Of a stretch of 64,000 nt of DNA, positions 9,172 to 16,977 are shown piece by piece. This stretch comes from SZUA-152 sp964645165 (GTDB lineage Bacteria > Pseudomonadota > Gammaproteobacteria > SZUA-152): contig CAZXZI010000001.1 in NCBI GenBank assembly GCA_964645165.1, positions 1-64,000 of the forward strand, written 5' to 3'. The notes beneath the pieces were generated by a model. It searched no databases and was not told the DNA's origin. It was given only the letters and a program-made list of their open reading frames with translations. Numbering within the stretch: position 1 is the first letter of the stretch; each line of letters begins with the position of its first letter. The position numbers were made by a program, and so were the translations under genes.

Positions 9172-9951
9172 CTACGATGTCTGTTGCCGATTTTTTGCGC
9201 GCCACTGGCTGATTTGAGCATAGGCCATGACAGAAATAATGGGGAACAAACTGGCAAACGCAATCAACCCAAAACCATCCAGTACTGCACTGCGCCCCGG
9301 TACTGTACTAGCTAAGCCCAAACCCAAGGCTGTCACAATAGGTACCGTCACCGTAGACGTGGTCACACCACCGGAATCATAAGCCAGGGCTATAATCATC
9401 TTCGGTGCAAAAATGGTTTGCACCATAACCAACAGGTAACCGGCAATAATGAAATAGTGCAACGGTGTGCCGGTAATAATGCGAAACACACCCAAAGTAA
9501 TACCGATGGCTACGCCCAAGGCCACTGAAATACGCAAACCACCCACGCTCACTGTGCCACCAGACACATCGCTGGCTTTAATCGCTACAGCCAACAATGC
9601 CGGTTCGGCAATCGTAGTAGAAAAGCCGATAGCAAATGCAAACAGGTACACCCAACGATAATCCTGCCAATGCAATGTGGCATCCAATTGATGTGAAATA
9701 CCGTGAAGAAATTGCGGGTCGGTTAATTGCGTGGCCATCAGTTCCCCCAGTGGGAACAGTGCTTCTTTTAATCCAACCAGAAATAGTGAAAGACCGACGG
9801 TGACATAAACAAAACCCAACAGTACACGCTTGATCTTCGGCACCGGCCGACGCAGCACCAGATACTGCATACCAAAAACGATAGCCACAATGGGCAATAC
9901 ATCACCTACGGTGTCGACAAAAGAATCACCGACCAAGGTCAATAAACTCAT
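9172..9951 (-). CDS. DUF1538 membrane protein
   Basis: 259 residues with about seven membrane helices. Family-like phrases are GLKEALFPLGELMA, TIAEPALLAVA, and AYDSGGVTTSTVTVPIVTALGLGLAS. It overlaps the upstream DUF1538 gene by four bases and is about 45% alike by eye across the conserved motifs. DUF1538 proteins are thought to be transporters on the basis of topology; the substrate is unknown. The matched pair plus a P-II-like protein suggests a heteromeric, nucleotide-gated carrier. Confidence 0.85.
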   Translation of the reverse strand: MSLLTLVGDSFVDTVGDVLPIVAIVFGMQYLVLRRPVPKIKRVLLGFVYVTVGLSLFLVGLKEALFPLGELMATQLTDPQFLHGISHQLDATLHWQDYRWVYLFAFAIGFSTTIAEPALLAVAIKASDVSGGTVSVGGLRISVALGVAIGITLGVFRIITGTPLHYFIIAGYLLVMVQTIFAPKMIIALAYDSGGVTTSTVTVPIVTALGLGLASTVPGRSAVLDGFGLIAFASLFPIISVMAYAQISQWRAKNRQQTS

Positions 9952-10685
9952 CTGATCAGCATCCCGTAAACCATCACAAACATGATGGGCGTCAGTGAGG
10001 CAAAGGCGATCAAACCAAAACCATCGATCATCGGATTTCGCCCCTTAATACTGGACGCCAAACCCACACCCAAGGCTGTCACCAACGGAACGGTAATCGT
10101 AGAGGTCGTGACTCCGCCGGAATCATAAGCGATACCGATGATTTCCTTGGGCGCAAATAGAGTGATGATCACAATGCCGAGATAACCCCCGACAATAAGA
10201 TAGGTAATGGGCCAACCACGCAGAATGCGCAGCACCCCAACCATAATGGCCAAGCCCACGGACACTGCCACAGTGTAGCGCAAACCCAGGGCATAACTGA
10301 TGCGCGCCTCTGGGCTGTTCACAATCATGCCACCTTCGGCAGCGACCTTCGCCGCTTCTGCCGCCACCGCAATCAGTGCAGGTTCAGCGACAGTGGTGCC
10401 GCCGCCCAGCAAAAAGGCAAAAACCAGCAACCAGGCAACACTGCCTTTTCGCGCAAAATCATAGGCCAGGGATTCGCCGATGGGAAACAGTCCCATTTCC
10501 AAACCACGAATAAATAAGGTTAAACCGAATACCACCAACAACATGCCCATCATCAAATCCACGACATTGGGGATGGTCTGCTGCAAGACAACCATTTGGA
10601 AGAAGACCACCACCAATACGATGGGGGACAGGTCACGCGCACTGCGACGCAGGGCAACGAGGAAATGTTTTAGCTCTTTATTCAC
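9948..10685 (-). CDS. DUF1538 membrane protein
   Basis: 245 residues, hydrophobic, carrying the same DUF1538 motifs as its neighbour: GLEMGLFPIGESLA, GTTVAEPALIAVA and AYDSGGVTTSTITVPLVTALGVGLAS. First gene of the leftward DUF1538-DUF1538-P-II-like set, translationally coupled to the second by a four-base overlap. The two proteins look like halves of a duplicated unit. A few basic residues at the N-terminus (LRRSARDL) precede the first helix. Confidence 0.85.
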   Translation of the reverse strand: MNKELKHFLVALRRSARDLSPIVLVVVFFQMVVLQQTIPNVVDLMMGMLLVVFGLTLFIRGLEMGLFPIGESLAYDFARKGSVAWLLVFAFLLGGGTTVAEPALIAVAAEAAKVAAEGGMIVNSPEARISYALGLRYTVAVSVGLAIMVGVLRILRGWPITYLIVGGYLGIVIITLFAPKEIIGIAYDSGGVTTSTITVPLVTALGVGLASSIKGRNPMIDGFGLIAFASLTPIMFVMVYGMLIR

Positions 10686-10867
10686 GCAGTGTTTAAATCA
10701 TCCACTTATTTCCGCATGCCGGTGAAACCCAGAATGGGAAAGATGAGTGCATATTATTTTGCTGAATGCCAGGGCGACATTCTTTCTTAACATCTTTCTA
10801 CACTACCGTTATTTCTGGCAGCGCGCCACAGCACAAACATTCCAGCAATATTGATCGAAGGCTATTG

Positions 10868-12847
10868 TCAGCGTTTCTTTCGCACCACATTGCGGGTTAA
10901 GTCGATTAACCGATTCCAGGCGATGGGTTTGGTCAGTGAGTCCAGCGCACCCACGTCCAGTGCCATCGGTTTATTCTCCACAATGCTCACCATGATCACG
11001 GGAATATCTTTTAATTCTGGATCATCTTTCAATGTTTTGAGAACCGCCCAACCATCCATCTCCGGCATCATAATATCCAGGGTGATCAAATCCGGTCGGA
11101 GTTTTCGCGCCAGATCAATTCCCATTTTTCCACTTGCTGCCGAAACGGGGCGAAAACCTTCACGCTGATATACGCGCGCCATTAAATCCAGCACATTGGG
11201 GTCATCGTCGATGGTTAATACGGTAGCAACCTTTGTGCGTCGTTCATTACCGTGCAATTGCTGCATCACACCATCAGGAATACGAAGATTTACTGGATCG
11301 ATATTTTTTTTACTCAGCGTGGCCACTTCTCTTGGCAGGGTCTTTGTGTCCAGCACTTCCAGTGGTAACCACACACTAAAAGTCGACCCTTTCCCTACGG
11401 CACTGGCAACGCGAATATGTCCCTGCATCATGTCACACAGTCGGCGGCACAAAGCCAAACCCAATCCCGTACCACCATATTTTCGCGTGGTTGACACATC
11501 GGCTTGCTGGAATGGAATAAACAGATGGTCAATATCATCCATATCCATGCCAATACCTGAATCAATAACGTTGATTTCCATGCCATCAATATCATTTTTC
11601 GCTTTCTGATTTGCGGCAATCACAATCTGCCCGTGGTCAGTAAACTTAATAGCATTACTCAACAGGTTGTACAAAATTTGTCGTACTTTGGTGACATCCG
11701 CCCGCATCACTGGGATCGTATTCACACCTTCAACATGAATCATGTTGCTGTTTTTTAACATCATCGGCTGCACCATTTTCACCACGGCATCAACCAGGTG
11801 AGACAAATCAAAGGCCTCTAAATGAAGCCCCATTTTACCGGCTTCAATCTTCGACAGATCCAGTACTTCATTAATCAGTTCCAGCAGGTGTCGTCCAGCA
11901 AACTGAATCTTTTCCAGGTCGGCCACATAGTCCGGATGCTCATTACTGCGCACCTCTTCTTCCAAAATCTCGCTGTAGCCGATAATGGCATTCAACGGCG
12001 TACGCAGTTCGTGGCTCATGTTAGCCAAGAATACGCTTTTGGCATGATTGGCCTCCATGGCCTGATCACGTACCTTGACCAATTCAACTTCAGCATCTTT
12101 ACGACGTTCCATTTCCTGTTCCAACGCATCGTTGGAGGATGTCACATCGTCAAGATGCGTCATCACGTTTCCCAACTGCTGAAATTCAGTAGCTACCCAC
12201 CAGGGAACAGTAAACGCTTTGCCATTGCCGCGTTGAGTCAGATGTTGCTGAATATGTTTTAACGGCTGGCTGATTAGCAGGCGAATCCACAAACCCAACA
12301 CTGCAGCGGTAAATAACATGGTCAGAAAAATATTTGCGCGCACATCAGCCACGTCTTTTTCCACCATTAGTTTGGTCTGCCCAGCATCCCATCCCGCATT
12401 TAGCTCACCCATTAATTGCGGGCCGTTGCGGATTTTTGCATTCAGCATCACCAGATTATCGGTGTCCGCACCGGGGCGATACCACGCCGCCAGTTGCTTG
12501 GCCTGTGGATCAAGAATTTCCACGCGGTCAATATCGGGCATTAAGGTGGTGAGTTTTTCCAGCAGTGCATTTAATGGCTGCTCCGCCGATGCGGGTTTCG
12601 CCAATTCTTCAGCCGCACGATCGCGCACCAGCGCCAGCTGCTGTTCCACCTGCCTTTGGGCTCGCTCAAACAAATGAGCAGATTCTGTATCGCGAATCAT
12701 CCCACCAGCCACATAAGCCACCACGCTGGTGAGCACCAGCAATGTGCTCACCAATTGTACCCACAGCGGCATGGCCCAGGGACTCAAACGAACGGCATTG
12801 CGAGCAGGCAATGATGTATCAATTGTGGGAGGCGATTGTTTGTTCAA
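10868..12847 (-). CDS. Hybrid sensor histidine kinase/response regulator
   Basis: 659 residues. Two membrane helices (about 28-50 and 172-192) enclose a periplasmic sensor of about 120 residues. A HAMP-like and coiled-coil linker leads to HisKA with His279 in NMSHELRTPLNAIIGYSEIL, then HATPase with ILYNLLSNAIKFT and GGTGLGLAL. A C-terminal receiver has Asp591 in LITLDIMMPEMDGW. No Hpt or output domain is present, so phosphate must pass to a separate Hpt or regulator. The gene stands alone between the DUF1538 set and the divergent SulP gene; its signal is unknown. Confidence 0.92.
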   Translation of the reverse strand: MNKQSPPTIDTSLPARNAVRLSPWAMPLWVQLVSTLLVLTSVVAYVAGGMIRDTESAHLFERAQRQVEQQLALVRDRAAEELAKPASAEQPLNALLEKLTTLMPDIDRVEILDPQAKQLAAWYRPGADTDNLVMLNAKIRNGPQLMGELNAGWDAGQTKLMVEKDVADVRANIFLTMLFTAAVLGLWIRLLISQPLKHIQQHLTQRGNGKAFTVPWWVATEFQQLGNVMTHLDDVTSSNDALEQEMERRKDAEVELVKVRDQAMEANHAKSVFLANMSHELRTPLNAIIGYSEILEEEVRSNEHPDYVADLEKIQFAGRHLLELINEVLDLSKIEAGKMGLHLEAFDLSHLVDAVVKMVQPMMLKNSNMIHVEGVNTIPVMRADVTKVRQILYNLLSNAIKFTDHGQIVIAANQKAKNDIDGMEINVIDSGIGMDMDDIDHLFIPFQQADVSTTRKYGGTGLGLALCRRLCDMMQGHIRVASAVGKGSTFSVWLPLEVLDTKTLPREVATLSKKNIDPVNLRIPDGVMQQLHGNERRTKVATVLTIDDDPNVLDLMARVYQREGFRPVSAASGKMGIDLARKLRPDLITLDIMMPEMDGWAVLKTLKDDPELKDIPVIMVSIVENKPMALDVGALDSLTKPIAWNRLIDLTRNVVRKKR

Positions 12848-13120
12848 AAATTCAATCCATCAACGAATAGTCGGCATCCGGTTGCCACCGGCTACAGAGG
12901 TTAACGGACTGCCAATGTCGTGCTTTAGGCTTGGTTTCAGTGTGGAAAGCATTTAAGGGGCTATTTGGCGACCCCATGGGTAAACAAGCCGCGCCTGTCG
13001 GCCGATAACTCATCATCATGTTCACAGCCTGCCCTTCAAGACACAGCGAATCTACGGTAGAATTCGCCGCCTTTCTGCGGCGTTACACCCGCCGTCTCAG
13101 TCCCAGCACCCGAGGTCCCC

Positions 13121-14650
13121 ATGTTTGAGCCCCACGCCGCACCGCAGCGCAATATCAAAAACGATGTTTTATCCGGCCTCACCGTCGCCCTGGCCTTGGT
13201 GCCCGAGGCCGTGGCCTTTGCCTTCGTCGCTGGCGTAGAGCCACTGGTGGGGTTGTATGCCGCCTTTATGGTGGGGCTGATTACTGCGGCCATTGGCGGA
13301 CGTCCGGGGATGATTTCCGGCGCAACTGGCGCACTGGCGGTAGTGATGGTGGCGCTGGTGGCCGATCACGGTGTGGAATACCTATTTGCCACCGTGGTGC
13401 TGATGGGCATCATCCAGATCGCTTTCGGCGTACTGCATTTAGGCAAATTTATCCGTATTGTGCCGCATCCGGTCATGCTGGGTTTTGTCAACGGATTAGC
13501 CATCGTGATCTTTCTCGCGCAGCTCAAAAGTTTCCACGTGCCCAGTGTCGGTGGCGGTACGGAATGGATGAGCGGTTCGACCTTGTGGGTAATGCTGGGA
13601 CTCATTGCGTTGACCATGGCCATCATCCAGTTTCTGCCCAAGCTCACCACCGCCGTGCCTTCCTCGCTGGCGGCTATCGCCGTCGTCAGCCTGTTGGTAA
13701 TCGGCGTGGGGCTGGATACCAAGACTGTGGGCGACGTGGCCTCCATCGCCGGTGGTCTGCCGGATTTCCACCTTCCCATGGTGCCGTTTTCCCTGGAAAC
13801 CCTGTGGATCATCCTGCCCTACGCCTTCATCCTCGCCGCCATCGGTCTGATTGAATCTTTGCTGACGCTTACCCTGATCGACGAGCTCACCCAGACACGT
13901 GGCCGCGGTAATCGCGAATGTATCGCCCAGGGCAGCGCCAACATCGTCACCGGCTTTTTTGGCGGCATGGGTGGCTGCGCGATGATCGGCCAAAGCATAA
14001 TCAACGTGAATTCCGGCGGTCGCGGGCGTTTGTCGGGCATCACTGCCGCGCTGGCCTTGCTAGCGTTCATCCTGTTCGCCTCCGACCTCATTGAGCAGAT
14101 TCCCATTGCGGCATTAGTCGGCGTGATGTTCATCGTGGTGATCGGCACCTTTGAATGGTCAAGCTTCCGCATTCTCAAAAAGGTGCCACCTGCTGACGCC
14201 TTTATTTTGATCCTGGTGTCGGGTGTCACCGTGGCCACGGATCTGGCCATTGCCGTGGTGGTGGGCGTTATCGTCTCTGCATTGGTGTTTGCCTGGGAGC
14301 ATGCAAAGCACCTGCAGGTCACCAGCTTTACCAACAACATGGGCGGCAAGGTTTACGAATTGCATGGCCCCCTGTTTTTTGCCTCGGTGAAAAACTTCGC
14401 TGAACTGTTCGACGTGCGTAACGACCCAGACGACGTAGTAGTGGAATTTAAACATTCCCGCGTTTACGACCACTCCGCCATCGAGGCCATCGATGCGTTG
14501 GCCGAGCGCTATTTAAAAGCCAACAAACGTCTGCACCTGCGGCACATCAGCCCAGAGTGCCAGGCGTTGCTCACCAAAGCCGGTGATTTAGTCGAAGTGA
14601 ATGTGATCGAAGACCCACAATATCACGTGGCTGAAGATCAACTAGCGTAA
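13121..14650 (+). CDS. SulP-family anion transporter
   Basis: 509 residues. The N-terminal half holds the SulP signature region (LSGLTVALALVPEAVAFAFV, then GLYAAFMVGLITAAIGGRPGMISGATGA), with about ten to twelve membrane segments in all. A cytoplasmic STAS domain occupies about residues 410-500 and includes VVVEFKHSRVYDHSAIEAID. SulP proteins move sulfate, bicarbonate or other anions; the substrate cannot be read from sequence. It is monocistronic, convergent with nadC. Confidence 0.92.
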   Translation: MFEPHAAPQRNIKNDVLSGLTVALALVPEAVAFAFVAGVEPLVGLYAAFMVGLITAAIGGRPGMISGATGALAVVMVALVADHGVEYLFATVVLMGIIQIAFGVLHLGKFIRIVPHPVMLGFVNGLAIVIFLAQLKSFHVPSVGGGTEWMSGSTLWVMLGLIALTMAIIQFLPKLTTAVPSSLAAIAVVSLLVIGVGLDTKTVGDVASIAGGLPDFHLPMVPFSLETLWIILPYAFILAAIGLIESLLTLTLIDELTQTRGRGNRECIAQGSANIVTGFFGGMGGCAMIGQSIINVNSGGRGRLSGITAALALLAFILFASDLIEQIPIAALVGVMFIVVIGTFEWSSFRILKKVPPADAFILILVSGVTVATDLAIAVVVGVIVSALVFAWEHAKHLQVTSFTNNMGGKVYELHGPLFFASVKNFAELFDVRNDPDDVVVEFKHSRVYDHSAIEAIDALAERYLKANKRLHLRHISPECQALLTKAGDLVEVNVIEDPQYHVAEDQLA

Positions 14651-14656
14651 AAAAGG

Positions 14657-14724
14657 GACGAGTGACTAGGGGCGAGGAACGAGGGAAAACAGCCGTTGTT
14701 TTTTCTAGGTACTCGTCACTCGTC
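14657..14724. terminator. Inverted repeat between convergent SulP and nadC genes
   Basis: GACGAGTGAC at 14657-14666 is perfectly complementary to GTCACTCGTC at 14715-14724, whose heptamer ACTCGTC is itself tandemly repeated. The right arm overlaps the nadC stop codon. With a T-run (14699-14704) in the loop it could end both transcripts, although the long loop makes this a weak classical terminator. It may instead be a small repeat. Confidence 0.45.
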
Positions 14725-15567
14725 ACTGTCAAAGCGCATGGATAAATCCACCGCGCGCACGTCTTTGGTAAGACTGCCCACGGAAATAAAATCCACACCG
14801 GTTTGCGCAATGTCACGCACGCTGTCGAGCGAAACGCCGCCGGAGGCCTCCAGTTTTGCACAACCATTGTGTTGTTCCCGGTTGAGCGCCACCGCCTCCC
14901 GCAGGGTCGCCAAGCCCATGTTATCCAGCAGCAGCGTATCGGCACCGGCGCTGAGTGCCTGTTGCACTTCATCCAAAGTTTCCACTTCCACTTCGACCTT
15001 CAACGCGGCCTGTAGCGCTCGAGCGGCCGCCACGGCAGCGGCAATGGAACCGGCAGCGAAAATGTGGTTTTCCTTGATGAGAAAGGCATCAAATAGCCCC
15101 ATACGATGATTGCTCCCGCCACCGCAGACCACCGCATATTTCTGCGCTGTGCGCAGACCCGGCAGAGTTTTACGGGTATCGAGAATCACTGTGCCAGTGT
15201 CACGAATGGCATCCACAAACGCATGTGTCTGTGTGGCGGTGGCGGAAAGCGTCTGTAGAAAATTCAGTGCGCTACGTTCACCCGTGAGCAAAGCACGCGC
15301 GTTGCCACTCAGTGTGCAAAGAACCTGATCGGGCCGCAGGGTGTCCCCATCACTCACCTGCCAATTTATGCTTATGCCCTTGTCCAGTTGGCCGAAGACT
15401 TCATCAAACCAGGCCGTACCACAAAGCACCGCATCCTCGCGGCTAATGACGTTCGCCTCGGATTGCGCATCGGCCGGAATCAACGCGGCACTAATGTCAC
15501 CGCTGCCGATATCCTCCAGCAACGCCGCCCGCACCATGGCCGCCAGATCATTGGGCAACTCAGGCAT
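14716..15567 (-). CDS. nadC: Nicotinate-nucleotide pyrophosphorylase (carboxylating)
   Basis: About 283 residues. NadC converts quinolinate and PRPP to nicotinate mononucleotide, CO2 and PPi in de novo NAD synthesis. Conserved motifs include LLEDIGSGDISA, LLTGERSALNFLQTLS, LDTRKTLPGLRTAQKYAV, CGGGSNHRMGLFDAFLIKENH and GVDFISVGSLTKDVRAVDLSM. The ATG at 15567 gives the usual family length; a TTG eleven codons upstream also keeps the frame open. Single gene, convergent with the SulP gene. Confidence 0.96.
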   Translation of the reverse strand: MPELPNDLAAMVRAALLEDIGSGDISAALIPADAQSEANVISREDAVLCGTAWFDEVFGQLDKGISINWQVSDGDTLRPDQVLCTLSGNARALLTGERSALNFLQTLSATATQTHAFVDAIRDTGTVILDTRKTLPGLRTAQKYAVVCGGGSNHRMGLFDAFLIKENHIFAAGSIAAAVAAARALQAALKVEVEVETLDEVQQALSAGADTLLLDNMGLATLREAVALNREQHNGCAKLEASGGVSLDSVRDIAQTGVDFISVGSLTKDVRAVDLSMRFDSDE

Positions 15568-15910
15568 CAAACCGTCCACTGCATGCAGATTCACACGCAA
15601 ATCGTTGGATAACTTTTTTTATAGCCATTTTCTGTTTTGAATTACTCACGTCACGAGCCCTCCAGCCAAGTTGAATGGAGACTAAAGCGGCAAATAGTAG
15701 AGGCTTCACGGTTACCACACAAGCTACACCTCCCGAGAAGACTCGTTGCGCAATGCCAGGCTAGCCATTTGTTTTATTTCAGAAATTGTCCACACGAGCC
15801 GAAATAACAAAGATACAGACGGTTTATCCCGGGGCTTACCAAAAATTGCCGGGGATCCCCGTAAGTCTTTGATTATTTTATGTAGAAATTAATTCTTTGT
15901 GGAGAACAGA
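15568..15910. other. Divergent intergenic region with a GC-rich palindrome
   Basis: This 343-base gap between nadC (leftward) and the phosphate-binding-like gene (rightward) must carry both promoters. At 15835-15865, CTTAC and GTAAG arms enclose the 10-base palindrome GGGGATCCCC, giving a compact hairpin about 45 bases ahead of the rightward start. This could be regulatory. No known riboswitch core was recognised. Confidence 0.45.
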
Positions 15911-16945
15911 ATGATGCGCATACGTTGCCTAACCGTTCAAAAGTACGCCCACTCGATGTTGTTACTACCATTGCTGCTCTGGAGTGGCGCTACGCTGGCC
16001 GCCGAGCATGACCCTGCGGCCATGCATTCTCACGTGGCCACGTTTAGTGATCCCACCGTGTTAGTGGAGGTGCCGGATGGCTGGGAATCCAGACCCATTA
16101 AACACCTGGCCAAACACCAGGATGCTGATTTGGTGGTCGCTCTGGGTCAGCAAAGTTATCCCCTGTTCCATGATCTGATCCCCAAGTACGCCAAGGCGCA
16201 CAACCTTAAAATTGTGGTTGAACCGGGTACCTGCGGCATCACCTCCGGACGATTGTTAAAAAAGAAAGTGGATGTGGGAGCTTATTGTTGCCCGCCGGGA
16301 AAAAGTGACCGTCTACCTAATCTGAAATTCTATTCCCTGGGCATTTCGCCCATCGCCTTGATCGTGAATCCGCGCAACCCACTGCAAAACGTTACCTCAA
16401 AACAGGCCAAACAAATTTTCAATGGTGAAATATCACGTTGGTCAGAGATATCGCCGGGCAATGATCAGCTCATCAAACCCGTGGGTCGGCTGCATTGTAA
16501 AACGCGCCCGGGACATTGGCGTTCATTATTAAAAACGGAAGATGACTTCAGCCCGCGACTGTTCGAAGTGGGCGTTATCCCCGACATGATGTCTCAGGTC
16601 TCACGCAGCGCCAGTAGCATTGGCTGGGAAACGCCGATGATGGTGGACTATCATCAAAAACGCGGTGGCGTGAAAATGCTGAATATCGACGGACATTCGC
16701 CCACCGACATCGATTTTGTGGTCACTGGAAAATATCCTCTGTATCGCAGCTACAGCCTCACCGCCTGGACGGAAAAAAGTAAAATCAACGATGAAGCCAT
16801 AAAACTGATTCAGTATCTGCGCGCGTACATCGAAAAACATCACGAAGAAATCAACTTCATCCCTGTTTCTCACCTGCGTGAGGCCGGTTGGAAATTTCAG
16901 GGCGATGAACTTGTTGGCGAGCCAGAAAAAATCAGCAGGCAATGA
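15911..16945 (+). CDS. PstS-like periplasmic substrate-binding protein
   Basis: About 344 residues from MMRIRCLTVQ, with GGAGA nine bases upstream; an in-frame GTG at 15899 is less likely. A signal peptide ends near TLAAEHD. The body has the phosphate-binding-protein pattern (LKIVVEPGTCGITSGRL, IALIVNPRNPLQNVTSKQAKQIFNGEISRWSEI). No Pst ABC genes are nearby. Instead it is followed 32 bases later by a membrane GGDEF/EAL protein, so it may act as a sensor input rather than a transporter part (inference). Four cysteines, including AYCCPPGK, are unusual for this fold and might bind a metal or form disulfides. Confidence 0.82.
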   Translation: MMRIRCLTVQKYAHSMLLLPLLLWSGATLAAEHDPAAMHSHVATFSDPTVLVEVPDGWESRPIKHLAKHQDADLVVALGQQSYPLFHDLIPKYAKAHNLKIVVEPGTCGITSGRLLKKKVDVGAYCCPPGKSDRLPNLKFYSLGISPIALIVNPRNPLQNVTSKQAKQIFNGEISRWSEISPGNDQLIKPVGRLHCKTRPGHWRSLLKTEDDFSPRLFEVGVIPDMMSQVSRSASSIGWETPMMVDYHQKRGGVKMLNIDGHSPTDIDFVVTGKYPLYRSYSLTAWTEKSKINDEAIKLIQYLRAYIEKHHEEINFIPVSHLREAGWKFQGDELVGEPEKISRQ

Positions 16946-16977
16946 ATCATCACGATCACTAAGTCAGGTATCACCCG

